From: RGIG5327 sp045612485
GTDB lineage: Bacteria > Verrucomicrobiota > Lentisphaeria > Victivallales > UBA1829
Length of the DNA stretch: 32,295 nt
Assembly (NCBI GenBank): GCA_045612485.1
Contig: JAZKZE010000122.1
Coordinates: 1 to 32,295 of the forward strand
Direction: 5' to 3'
Of this stretch, positions 23,187 through 31,563 are shown piece by piece. The translations under genes were made by a program, and so were the position numbers. Each line of letters starts with the position of its first letter. Position 1 is the first letter of the stretch. The notes below the pieces were generated by a model that saw only the letters and a list, made by a program, of their open reading frames with translations, did not search any database and was not told where the DNA came from.

Positions 23187-23918
23187 TCACTTTGTATGGG
23201 AGAAAAATTTTCTCAAAACCTCTTTATTTGCGTATGTCTGTGTCCAGGAGTTGTGGTTCACACCTTCATATTCTGTATATTCCGCCTTCTTACCGCCTGC
23301 GGCGCAAATGGCATTATACATATCCCGTGAACGGGAGGGAAGTACCACACTGTCGATCCCGCCGTGGAAAATGTAAATGGGCATATTTACCAGTTTGGGA
23401 GCCTGTTTTACATCTCCGCCGCCACAGCAGACCAGTGCAGAAGCGAAATAATCATTCATTCTGCTTATGGCGTCCCATGAGCCGAAAGACCCCATGGAGA
23501 TACCGGTAATATAAATACGGTCACGGTCTCCGTCATTTTCATTGATCTCTTTTTCCAGGATCTCCAGAGCAAGAGCAAGTTCCTTTGTGGGATTTTCTTC
23601 CATCGTGTGTTCTGTAAGATTCCAGGGGGCTTTGATCCACATTTTTTCCGCAGGACACTGGGGAGCAATAAAGATCATGCCTTCCATTTCACTTTCAGCG
23701 TAGGAAAGGATGTCGGTTGCACCGTGAATAAGCTGGATGCCGTTGTTACTGCCGTTGCCTCTTTCCCCTGCTCCATGCAGAAGCATACAAACAGGGTATT
23801 TACCATTAGCAGGTCTTTTCCCCACAATCTTGAAACAATATTCCATCGTTCCTCCGCCGTGGGAAATATGGGTCTTCTGTTCTGTACCGAGTTTGGCAAT
23901 CAATTCTTCAGCTGTCAT
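23187..23918 (-). CDS. Alpha/beta hydrolase, prolyl-oligopeptidase/esterase type
   Basis: The 243-residue cytosolic protein has an alpha/beta-hydrolase fold. LLHGAGERGNG (46-56) supplies the oxyanion hole, GISMGS (139-144) the nucleophile Ser141, FHGGIDSVV the acid Asp189, and GVNHNSW the base His222. Relatives include predicted carboxylesterases and polyhydroxyalkanoate or feruloyl esterase-like enzymes; the substrate is unknown. The frame extends 60 codons upstream with a hydrophobic stretch that mimics a membrane segment, but AAGGAGT lies just before ATG 23918 and the promoter at 23949-23978 lies within that extension, so the short form is right. It is the first gene of an operon with the unknown exported protein and the U32 peptidase. 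Confidence 0.88.
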   Translation of the reverse strand: MTAEELIAKLGTEQKTHISHGGGTMEYCFKIVGKRPANGKYPVCMLLHGAGERGNGSNNGIQLIHGATDILSYAESEMEGMIFIAPQCPAEKMWIKAPWNLTEHTMEENPTKELALALEILEKEINENDGDRDRIYITGISMGSFGSWDAISRMNDYFASALVCCGGGDVKQAPKLVNMPIYIFHGGIDSVVLPSRSRDMYNAICAAGGKKAEYTEYEGVNHNSWTQTYANKEVLRKFFSHTK

Positions 23919-23948
23919 TTTTACTCCTTTTTTGAAACTGCTTTCTAT

Positions 23949-23978
23949 ATAATAAACCCCCGAAATGAAAAATATCAA
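23949..23978 (-). promoter_or_regulatory. Promoter of the esterase operon
   Basis: On the minus strand TTGATA (23978-23973) and TATTAT (23954-23949) have an 18-base spacer. The inferred leader is about 25 bases. Confidence 0.5.
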
Positions 23979-24059
23979 GAGAAAAGGGAAAAAAAAGGGA
24001 AATATTATCAGACTTATCGGAATAATCAGACTCATCGGCCTGTCTGTCCGGTCAGTGGA

Positions 24060-24094
24060 AAACAAAAAAGCACACCCCCGTAAGGAGGTGTGCT
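24060..24094 (-). terminator. Intrinsic terminator of nifJ
   Basis: AGCACACC (24069-24076) pairs with GGTGTGCT (24087-24094), extended inward by two further pairs past one mismatch. On the minus strand the stem runs into TTTTTGTT. It lies 25 bases past the nifJ stop. Confidence 0.85.
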
Positions 24095-24119
24095 GCAAAA
24101 ATCAAAGGCAATCAGAAGA

Positions 24120-27100
24120 TTACTTCATGATCTCGCCGATATTTTTGTAGAATTCCATGCGTTTGGCAGCATCAGCTTCTGCTTTGGCATAGAGGGTTTC
24201 TGCTGCTTCCGGATTGGATTTGAGCAGAGCTTTGTAACGGCCTTCGCTGCGGATGAATTCCTGGAAGTTGCCGGTGGGGGCTTTTGCATCCCAGGTGAAG
24301 GGTTTTTCGCTTGCAGGATTGTAGCGGTAGAGAGGCCAGTAGCCGCATTCCACAGCGCGTTTCTGCTCGGTCTGGGTCTTGCTCATATCGATGTTGTGAG
24401 CGATACAGGGAGCATAAGCGAAGATGATGGAAGGACCATTGTGGGCTTCAGCTTCCTGGAAGGCCTTGAGGGTCTGGGCGCGGTCGGCACCGAGAGCAAC
24501 ACTGGCAACATAGACATAGCCGTAGCTCATGCACATGAAGCCCATGTTTTTCTTGTAGGTCATCTTACCGCCAGCAGCGAACTTGGCAACAGCACCTGTG
24601 GGAGTGGCTTTGGAAGCCTGTCCGCCGGTGTTGGAATATACTTCGGTATCCAGCACGAGGATGTTCACGTTGCGATTTGCAGCAACAACATGGTCGATTC
24701 CTCCGTAACCGATATCGTTTGCCCAGCCGTCACCACCGATGATCCACACGGATTTGTCGCAGAAGTAGTCGGAAAGTTCATTGACTTTGGCGAGAACTTC
24801 GCAATCACAGGTGGCAGCATATTTGGCGATAACTTCTTTAGCAGCTTTCTGAGCGGCAAATGCTTCGTTGGTCTTACTGTTGTCCCAGAAGGAGAGAGCC
24901 TTGGTGATGGCATCCTTGAGATCAGCAGGAGCTTCAGCGGAAGCAAGGACTTTGTCGCAATACTGTTTCAGAGTGGAGCGGTTGGCATCCACAGCCATAC
25001 GCATACCGAAACCGAATTCAGCGTTGTCTTCAAAGAGGGAGTTTGCCCATGCGGGACCACGGCCGTCTTTGGCTTTGGTGTAGGGAATGGTGGGGAATGT
25101 TCCGGAGTAGATGGAGGAACATCCGGTAGCATTGGCTACGACCATGTTTTCACCGAAGAGCTGGCTGACCAGTTTCACATAGGGAGTTTCACCGCAACCG
25201 GCGCAGGCACCGGAGAACTCAAACAAGGGTTTGCGGAGCATAGCACCTTTGACAGTGTTGGGAGAAGCTTTACCCAGAATGTTGTCTTCAGTGGATTCAA
25301 AGAATTTTTCATTGGCGTTTTCACCGGCGGCGCGTTCAGCTTCCAGTGTACTCCAGACGAGAGCAGCTTTGCCTTCTTTGTCGCGGAGCGGGCACTGATC
25401 CAGACAGACACCGCAAGCCATACAGTCTTCAACAAAGACCTGGACTTTGAACTTGAGGCCGTCCACTTTGGGCATGGCATCCTTGGTTTCAAAGGAAGAG
25501 GGAGCAGAAGCAAGATCTTCCACTTTGAAGAGTTTGGTACGGATGGCAGCGTGGGGACAGGCGTTGGCGCAGATACCGCACTGGATACAGTTGGCAGCTA
25601 CCCAGCGGGGTACTTTGGGAGCGAAACCGCGTTTTTCAAGAGCAGCGGTACCGATGGGGAGAGAACCATCCAGGGACATGGCGGAAACAGGAATGGAGTC
25701 GCCGTTGTTGCGCATGGAGGGTTCGATGATCTTCTTGGCGAAATCATCGGCATCATCGGGGATGAGTTTCAGGGGTTCAGCAAAGGGGATGCCGTCCAGA
25801 GAAGCAGGAACTTTCACTTCATGGCAGGCATCAGCGGCAAGATCCACCAGCTGATTGTTCATGTCGATAACAGCCTGACCTTTTTTAGCAAAGGTTTTGG
25901 CGTTGAGAGCTTTCATATCTTCGGCAGCTTTGTCGAAGGGAACGATACCGGAAACTTTGAAGTAAGCAACCATCATAACGGTGTTGGCACCTTTGCCGCG
26001 GAGACCGGGCATGTTCTTGACGATAGCTTCAGCGTTCACATTGTAGAATCTGATATTGTTCTTGATGATGTATTCCTGCATATCTCTGGTGAGGTGGCTG
26101 AATACTTCATCATCGGAGTAGGTGCTGTTCAGAAGGAAGGCACCGCCTTTTTTCAAGCCTTTGAGAAGATCGTAACGGCCGATGTAAGCTGCGGTGGAGC
26201 AGGAGATGAGGTCGGCGGAGTTACACAGATAGGTGGACTTGATGGGGCTGTCGGAGAAGCGCAGGTGGGAGCAGGTGAGACCAAAGGATTTTTTGGAGTC
26301 ATAAGCAAAATATGCCTGGGCGTCTTTGTTGGTAAGGTGACCGATGACCTTGATGGTGGTCTTGTTGGCACCCACGGTACCGTCGCCACCGAGACCGTAG
26401 AACATGCAGGAGGTTGCTCCGGCGGGTTCAGCAAAGATCTCTTCGTCGATGGGCAGGGAGGTGTGGGTCACGTCGTCTTCGATACCGACGGTGAAGCCGT
26501 GGAATCCGCCTTTTTCCAGGTGTTTGAAAACAGCAAGGATCATGGAGGGGGTGAAGTCTTTGGAGGAGAGACCGTAACGACCGCCGATAATGGTGATGGC
26601 GGGATCGTTGATGGCAACTTTCACATCCATGTAGAGGGGTTCGCCGATGGCACCGGGTTCTTTGGTGCGGTCGAGAACAGCAATGCGTTTCACTGTCTTG
26701 GGAAGTGCAGCAAGGAATCCTTCGGTGTAGAAGGGTCTGTAAAGACGCACTTTGATAAGACCGTATTTGGTTCCGCGGGTACTGTTGAGGTAGTCGATGG
26801 TTTCTTCAATGGCTTCGCAGCTGGAACCCATGGAAACGATCACATCAGTGGCATCTTCTGCACCGTAGTAATCAAAGAGGTGGTACTGACGGCCGGTGAT
26901 CTTGGCGACAGCATCCATCTTTTCCTGCACGATTGCGGGACAGGCGGTGTAGTAGGCGTTGACAGTTTCTCTTCCCTGGAAGTACACGTCACCGTTCTGG
27001 GCACCCACTTTGCAGACGGGTTTTTCAGGACGGAGAGCGCGGTTGCGGAATTCTTCGATATATTCAGGTTCCACAAGTTTGGCGATCTCTTCATAGGGGA

Positions 27101-27656
27101 TCTCTTCAAATTTGTGTACTTCGTGAGAGGTACGGAATCCGTCAAAGAACTGGAGGAAGGGAACTTTGGATTTGTAGGTGGCGAGGTGGGCAACCAGAGC
27201 CATATCCATTTCTTCCTGAACGCTGTTGGCAGCAAGGAGAGCAAAACCGGTGTTACGGCAAGCCATAACGTCGGAGTGGTCACCGAAGATCGCCAGAGAC
27301 TGGCAGGCAAGAGAGCGGGCAGTCACATGGAACACTGTGGGAAGCATTTCCCCTGCGATCTTGTACATGTTGGGGATCATCAGAAGAAGACCCTGGGAAG
27401 CAGTGTAGGTGGAGGTAAGAGATCCAGCGGCAAGACAGCCGTGAACGGCACCTGCGGCACCAGCTTCGGACTGCATTTCCTGCACATCCACAACTTTACC
27501 CCAGATGTTTTTCTTGTTTTCCGAGGCCCACTGATCCACCCATTCTCCCATATTGGAAGAAGGTGTGATGGGGTAGATCGCAGCGGTTTCGCTCAGTGCA
27601 TAAGCGACATACGCGGCGGCGTAATTGCCGTCCTGTGTGTTGATTTTACCCGGCAT
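24120..27656 (-). CDS. nifJ: Pyruvate:ferredoxin (flavodoxin) oxidoreductase
   Basis: The enzyme splits pyruvate with CoA into acetyl-CoA and CO2 and reduces ferredoxin, the usual pyruvate step of strict anaerobes. This is the single-chain form with all domains fused (1178 residues, normal size). Domain I holds AAIYPITPSSNMGEW (pyruvate/TPP contact). Two [4Fe-4S] motifs follow near residues 690 and 750 (CIQCGICANACP, CMACGVCLDQCP). CAGCGETPY near 820 contributes the proximal cluster. The TPP site shows GGDGWANDIGYGG and YSNTGGQASKATPTGA near 975-1015. ATG 27656 follows AAGGAG; the frame is open 26 codons further, through the leader. No sense codon TTA, CTA or TCA occurs, so the opposite strand stays open throughout, indicating strong codon bias and high expression. 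Confidence 0.98.
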   Translation of the reverse strand: MPGKINTQDGNYAAAYVAYALSETAAIYPITPSSNMGEWVDQWASENKKNIWGKVVDVQEMQSEAGAAGAVHGCLAAGSLTSTYTASQGLLLMIPNMYKIAGEMLPTVFHVTARSLACQSLAIFGDHSDVMACRNTGFALLAANSVQEEMDMALVAHLATYKSKVPFLQFFDGFRTSHEVHKFEEIPYEEIAKLVEPEYIEEFRNRALRPEKPVCKVGAQNGDVYFQGRETVNAYYTACPAIVQEKMDAVAKITGRQYHLFDYYGAEDATDVIVSMGSSCEAIEETIDYLNSTRGTKYGLIKVRLYRPFYTEGFLAALPKTVKRIAVLDRTKEPGAIGEPLYMDVKVAINDPAITIIGGRYGLSSKDFTPSMILAVFKHLEKGGFHGFTVGIEDDVTHTSLPIDEEIFAEPAGATSCMFYGLGGDGTVGANKTTIKVIGHLTNKDAQAYFAYDSKKSFGLTCSHLRFSDSPIKSTYLCNSADLISCSTAAYIGRYDLLKGLKKGGAFLLNSTYSDDEVFSHLTRDMQEYIIKNNIRFYNVNAEAIVKNMPGLRGKGANTVMMVAYFKVSGIVPFDKAAEDMKALNAKTFAKKGQAVIDMNNQLVDLAADACHEVKVPASLDGIPFAEPLKLIPDDADDFAKKIIEPSMRNNGDSIPVSAMSLDGSLPIGTAALEKRGFAPKVPRWVAANCIQCGICANACPHAAIRTKLFKVEDLASAPSSFETKDAMPKVDGLKFKVQVFVEDCMACGVCLDQCPLRDKEGKAALVWSTLEAERAAGENANEKFFESTEDNILGKASPNTVKGAMLRKPLFEFSGACAGCGETPYVKLVSQLFGENMVVANATGCSSIYSGTFPTIPYTKAKDGRGPAWANSLFEDNAEFGFGMRMAVDANRSTLKQYCDKVLASAEAPADLKDAITKALSFWDNSKTNEAFAAQKAAKEVIAKYAATCDCEVLAKVNELSDYFCDKSVWIIGGDGWANDIGYGGIDHVVAANRNVNILVLDTEVYSNTGGQASKATPTGAVAKFAAGGKMTYKKNMGFMCMSYGYVYVASVALGADRAQTLKAFQEAEAHNGPSIIFAYAPCIAHNIDMSKTQTEQKRAVECGYWPLYRYNPASEKPFTWDAKAPTGNFQEFIRSEGRYKALLKSNPEAAETLYAKAEADAAKRMEFYKNIGEIMK

Positions 27657-27693
27657 TTTTTTCTCCTTGGTAATTTTTTGATAATTAATACAA

Positions 27694-27709
27694 CTTATAC
27701 TTGTATAAG
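27694..27709. promoter_or_regulatory. Candidate operator in the nifJ leader
   Basis: CTTATAC and GTATAAG (7-bp perfect arms, 2-base centre) lie about 10-25 bases after the inferred nifJ start site, a common place for repressor binding. The regulator is not identified. Confidence 0.45.
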
Positions 27710-27725
27710 ATAAAACCGTTCTCAT

Positions 27726-27754
27726 AATATACACCCTCCGGTGGATTTTGTCAA
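27726..27754 (-). promoter_or_regulatory. Promoter of nifJ
   Basis: On the minus strand a perfect TTGACA (27754-27749) and TATATT (27731-27726) have a 17-base spacer. It is the best-matched promoter in the window. The inferred leader is about 63 bases. Confidence 0.8.
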
Positions 27755-27756
27755 CC

Positions 27757-27782
27757 CCCGGAAAATAATTATTCTTTCCGGG
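27757..27782. promoter_or_regulatory. Inverted repeat upstream of the nifJ -35
   Basis: CCCGGAAA (27757-27764) and TTTCCGGG (27775-27782) are perfect 8-bp arms separated by 10 bases, immediately upstream of the -35. The centre-to-centre spacing suits a dimeric activator, but it could be incidental. Confidence 0.45.
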
Positions 27783-27912
27783 AAGAACGGATGCTCCGGA
27801 AACAAAAAAACATAAATTAGTCTTATCTAACTTGCAAATTAAAAATTAAACAGTATATTATTCTTCCGTTATTCATTTTTGGCATATTACTGACAAACTT
27901 GCATAAAAAGGC

Positions 27913-27941
27913 TTGACAAAGAAAAAAAATAAACGTATATT
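27913..27941 (+). promoter_or_regulatory. Promoter of the secretin pair
   Basis: A perfect TTGACA (27913-27918) and TATATT (27936-27941) have a 17-base spacer. The inferred leader to ATG 28108 is about 160 bases. Confidence 0.8.
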
Positions 27942-28107
27942 ACATAATAAGTTTTTGTACGTCCGGAACCGTAATCCATATAGAGAAAGGAGGATAAGTC
28001 AGACTGAATATTCAAAGAAATATTTGGAGAGATTTTCCGTAAAAAAATGTTTACAGCCATCCTTAAAGGCAGTAACAAAACAACACAAAAAATCAACAGG
28101 AGTTTTT

Positions 28108-29484
28108 ATGAAAAAACTGATTTGCTCAGTGCTTGCTCTCGCAGCAGGAGCTCTTCTGCCCCTCTCCGCGGCAGATGAAACAAGGACCATCCGTCTGGTC
28201 CAGGATGATGCTCAGGTCAGAATGGTCACAAAAGTCTATCCCATGAAGTATGTCAAAGCCCTTGACATCCAGCCTTTTGTTGCCGCTGCCGTCCGCCGTT
28301 ACACCCAGCTTTCCAGCGTCCGCGCCCAGAATTATTCCGCCGGCAAGATCCAGTATCTTCTGGTCACCACCGGTGAAAAATTCATGCCTTATGTAGATGA
28401 TATCATCAAGAAACTTGACCAGCCCGGAAAATACAGCAAGTTCGGTTCCCGCGTGGAAGGTACCGGTATCCAGAGAATGGTCTACTATCCCAAATACCGT
28501 AATCCCGATATGCTTCTTGAAGCAGTGAACAATATCCTTGCCACCGGTATCGGTTCCGGTTATGCGTATAACGGAACTCTTTACTGGAAAGATGAATGGG
28601 ACAATATGGAATACATCCTCGACTGGGTGAAAATGCTTGACCGTCCCATCCCCCAGGCTAAATTCACTTTCCGTTACTACGAAGTGAGAGAAAGCACCAT
28701 GCGCGACATCGGTATCGACTACCTTTCCTGGAAAAACGGTCCCGGTATGAATATTATCGACGCAGCGTACAATGCCGGAAGGATCGCATGGGACAAAGCC
28801 CTGCATCAGGTTGCCAACAACTCTTTCGGTGCCTTCTCCTGGTCCTACGGCGCATTTGCCACTGCTCCCGCATTTGACATGAGCTTCATCCGTCTTCTGC
28901 AGCAGTCCGGCAATGCAAAGATCGCCTCCTCTGCGACCCTGACCCTCCTCAACAACAATACTGCTCCCGCAACCATCTCTCTGGATCCCTCCTACAGCCG
29001 GATCACCAAGAGCGAAGCCGACCACTCTTCCGCAGTCGGTCAGAAAGATGCGGAAACAGCTCCCGAACTGACCGTTACTGTGGGTGAAACCCCCATCACC
29101 ATCTGCTTTGATGCTGCCTCCAAAGAGATCTCTGAAGACGGTCACGTTCCCGCCACAGTCCAGTTCTACAAAAAGAACAAAGGCTGTGTCATGTTCCCCT
29201 ACAGCGTACAGGCCGCCCAGACTGTGGAAGTGGACAACTACGGCAATCCCGTAGCCAATACCGCAGCAACAAAAGGTTTTGCCTGCATGGATTTCGGAAA
29301 GGAACAGCTGTTCTTCAATTCCGTGATCGAAAGAGATGTTGAGCAGACCACCGGTATTCCCGTACTCTGCCAGCTCCCCATCCTGAAATACATCTTCGGG
29401 ACCACCACCACCGTCAAGGAAAAGACTCACATCATCGTGACCGTGGAAGCCAGTCTGGTCCACCCCGAAAGCAACGCAAAGTAA
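28108..29484 (+). CDS. Secretin-like outer-membrane channel protein 1
   Basis: The 458-residue protein has a signal peptide (MKKLICSVLALAAGALLPLSA). Periplasmic N-domains follow (YPMKYVKALDIQPFVAAAVR; then YYPKYRNPDMLLEAVNNIL). The secretin core starts near QAKFTFRYYEVRESTMRDIG, equivalent to the strand that opens GspD/PilQ core domains. It continues with LLQQSGNAKIASSATLTLLN and ends with GIPVLCQLPILKYIFGTTTT and KTHIIVTVEASLV, which match the family end. Secretins form multimeric outer-membrane gates for type II secretion, pili or phage exit. AGGAG precedes the ATG. The frame is open upstream to 27913, but that includes the promoter. It is co-transcribed with the next gene (21-base gap). 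No other secretion-system gene is present here. Confidence 0.82.
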   Translation: MKKLICSVLALAAGALLPLSAADETRTIRLVQDDAQVRMVTKVYPMKYVKALDIQPFVAAAVRRYTQLSSVRAQNYSAGKIQYLLVTTGEKFMPYVDDIIKKLDQPGKYSKFGSRVEGTGIQRMVYYPKYRNPDMLLEAVNNILATGIGSGYAYNGTLYWKDEWDNMEYILDWVKMLDRPIPQAKFTFRYYEVRESTMRDIGIDYLSWKNGPGMNIIDAAYNAGRIAWDKALHQVANNSFGAFSWSYGAFATAPAFDMSFIRLLQQSGNAKIASSATLTLLNNNTAPATISLDPSYSRITKSEADHSSAVGQKDAETAPELTVTVGETPITICFDAASKEISEDGHVPATVQFYKKNKGCVMFPYSVQAAQTVEVDNYGNPVANTAATKGFACMDFGKEQLFFNSVIERDVEQTTGIPVLCQLPILKYIFGTTTTVKEKTHIIVTVEASLVHPESNAK

Positions 29485-29505
29485 AACCGGAAGGAATATA
29501 CTACA

Positions 29506-31275
29506 ATGAATAAAACAATTTTCGCACTTCTTTCCGCAGCTTCTCTCTGTGCAGTAACAGCTTTTGCACAGGAAGCCCGCACCGTTACGGTGAATCCTCC
29601 CGCCGGAGGTCTTCCCGCACTGGGCAACAATCCCACCGGTGCATACGGTGCTTCCAATGTGGAAACAAAACTCAATGTTGAGATCAAGGACGGCGTGGGC
29701 AAAGTCCACTTCATCCGTGACAACAACGATCCTTTTGTCGTAACAAAAGCATACGTTCTCAAACATGCAGATCCCTACACCATGCGCGGTATCATCCGTC
29801 ATGCAGTCGCCTCCACGACTCTCAAAAACAGTCCCGTTGCCGTGGATGCCATCCGTTATGTGGGCGGCAAAGGAGTGATCCTCATCTCCGCAGAAGAATA
29901 CCGTTTCAAAAAGAACGGTAATAACACCGGCTTTGATGAACTTGTCGCAACTTTTGACAAACCCAAAATGGCTTACAGTTCCGGCTCTGTGGAAATGATC
30001 TACTATCCCAAATACAACAAGGCTGCAACACTTCTCCACATGCTTCAGGAAAGCAAGATCGGTCTTTCCGCACCCGATGGAGTGGAATTTGCCCGGCATC
30101 CCAACGGACTGGAAATGCCCGACACTGCCGGCAGTATGGTGGACAGCGACCTCAATGCCCTTCTCCTCAGTGTGAACCGCTGGGATCTTGCCATTGCCAA
30201 AGACTTCCTGAAAAAACTGGATACTCCCATGAATCAGGTACGCGTTACCTACAAACTTATGGAAGTATATGCAGAAAACGATCAGAAAGTCGGTCTGGAC
30301 TTCCAGGCATGGAAAAACAATGACGGGATCGACCTTTTCTCCGCAGGCGGTAAATTTGCCACCAATTTCCGCGGCGGCCGCCTTACCCCCAACAACGGTT
30401 TCACTGACGCGTCCTTCTACAACTTCAATCCCAAATGGAACACCAAATATCTTGACTTCCTCACCACCTGCGGAAAAGCCAAGGTCGTTTCCTCCGGGAC
30501 TGTTCTGCTTGCAGACGGCAACGCCACCGAGATCTCTCTTGCCAGCGGTGCCATGATGGTGGAATCCAGAAACATCACTGTTACAGATCCCGCCACCGGT
30601 GAAGAAAGAGGAAAAGTCATCACCGATCAGCTGCCCGCCACCGGTGCCAAGAAAAAAGTACGCAAGAAAGACTGCACTGTCGTTTACGAGGACAAGTTCT
30701 ATGCAAGAGAACTTGCAAAACGCGCTCTGGATCAGCTGGAAGCGGAAGTTCTCAATCAGAGAACCGCTCAGGGCAAGACCCAGACCATCAAAGCCGGTGA
30801 AGCCGGAAACGCTTTCAGTCTTGTACTTGAACCTGTCAATGCCGGTGTCAAAGGCGGAGCTTCCCAGATCAATGTGGCTCTGGATGCCAGCTCCATCATC
30901 GGCTGGACCAGTGCCGGAACTCCCCGTATGAGCAGAAGTGCCTACTCCACCCAGATCCAGATCGGCAACAACAAAAAAGATTTTGTCATCGGCGGTATCA
31001 GCAAGTCCACTGTTACCCGCGGTGTCAATGGTATCCCCCTTCTGAAAGACCTTCCCATTCTGGGCTGGCTCTTCTCCACAGAAACCGATACCATCAAGAA
31101 ATCCCAGTATGTGCTTGTGGCATCTGTGGAAGTTGCCAAACCTGCTGATAAAGTCAGCAAGACCATCAAAGATGAAGTTACCAAGATCACCAATGAAGTC
31201 AATGATATGGTGAAAAACCCCATCAAGGCTTACGGTTATCAGCAGCTTCTCATTGATACCAACGAGATCAAATAA
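29506..31275 (+). CDS. Secretin-like outer-membrane channel protein 2
   Basis: The 589-residue protein has a signal peptide (MNKTIFALLSAASLCAVTAFA) and the same plan as its neighbour: an N-domain (AYVLKHADPYTMRGIIRHAV), a YYPKYNKAATLLHMLQE repeat domain, and a core opening at QVRVTYKLMEVYAENDQKVG. A long Lys-rich insert lies near residues 375-400. The core closes with GIPLLKDLPILGWLFST. After the core comes a tail of about 45 residues rich in Lys, Val and Asn (TIKDEVTKITNEVNDMV), placed like the S-domain that binds a pilotin lipoprotein in GspD. The start follows GGAAGGA. The pair may form a mixed channel or two alternative ones. It contains no TTA, CTA or TCA codons. Confidence 0.82.
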   Translation: MNKTIFALLSAASLCAVTAFAQEARTVTVNPPAGGLPALGNNPTGAYGASNVETKLNVEIKDGVGKVHFIRDNNDPFVVTKAYVLKHADPYTMRGIIRHAVASTTLKNSPVAVDAIRYVGGKGVILISAEEYRFKKNGNNTGFDELVATFDKPKMAYSSGSVEMIYYPKYNKAATLLHMLQESKIGLSAPDGVEFARHPNGLEMPDTAGSMVDSDLNALLLSVNRWDLAIAKDFLKKLDTPMNQVRVTYKLMEVYAENDQKVGLDFQAWKNNDGIDLFSAGGKFATNFRGGRLTPNNGFTDASFYNFNPKWNTKYLDFLTTCGKAKVVSSGTVLLADGNATEISLASGAMMVESRNITVTDPATGEERGKVITDQLPATGAKKKVRKKDCTVVYEDKFYARELAKRALDQLEAEVLNQRTAQGKTQTIKAGEAGNAFSLVLEPVNAGVKGGASQINVALDASSIIGWTSAGTPRMSRSAYSTQIQIGNNKKDFVIGGISKSTVTRGVNGIPLLKDLPILGWLFSTETDTIKKSQYVLVASVEVAKPADKVSKTIKDEVTKITNEVNDMVKNPIKAYGYQQLLIDTNEIK

Positions 31276-31287
31276 TTGATCATATTC

Positions 31288-31325
31288 CGCCGGAGGGAGT
31301 CTTGACTCTTTCCGGCGTTTTTTTT
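31288..31325 (+). terminator. Strong intrinsic terminator of the secretin pair
   Basis: A 13-bp stem starting CGCCGGA (31288-31294) and ending TCCGGCG (31311-31317), with two G-U pairs and loop CTTG, is followed by eight Ts (31318-31325). Confidence 0.92.
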
Positions 31326-31563
31326 GATACACAACGGAAAAAACTTTTCCGGGGGTGTTTTCAAAAATCTCTGAAAAAAATTATCCGCAAAACAGAGATT
31401 TTTTGAAGATTTTTGAAAATATCCCTTTTTCCGTCAGACTGCGGGCGAACTTTTGTTTATCCCGCTTTTCAAAGATAAAGGTACATCTATTTCTTTCCCC
31501 CCTCCGGAAAGAGAAAAACAGAAAACAGCGGCGGAAAGCCGGAAACAGAAGGACGTGATCAGT

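Larger units (their letters stand above)
27657..28107. other. Divergent intergenic region nifJ / secretin pair
   Basis: There is no gene here. It holds the nifJ promoter (27726-27754) with two inverted repeats, CTTATAC-TT-GTATAAG at 27694-27709 just after the start site and CCCGGAAA-N10-TTTCCGGG at 27757-27782 just before the -35. It also holds the secretin promoter (27913-27941) and a leader of about 160 bases containing a strong AAAGGAGG at 27986-27993 with no start codon behind it. Confidence 0.65.

Noticed and set aside
23187..24098. Esterase with an N-terminal membrane segment
   Set aside because: The hydrophobic stretch comes from translating the promoter and the intergenic DNA. A good ribosome-binding site sits at ATG 23918.
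24090..27713. Open frame of more than 1200 codons on the plus strand opposite nifJ
   Set aside because: It is the codon-aligned antisense of nifJ, open only because the sense gene lacks TTA, CTA and TCA codons. It has no ribosome-binding site, and its composition (Gly, Phe, His, Val repeats) is that of a complement.
28126..31332. Open frame of more than 1000 codons on the minus strand opposite both secretin genes
   Set aside because: It has the same cause: codon-aligned antisense of two biased genes in the same register. It spans their intergenic gap, with no independent signals.
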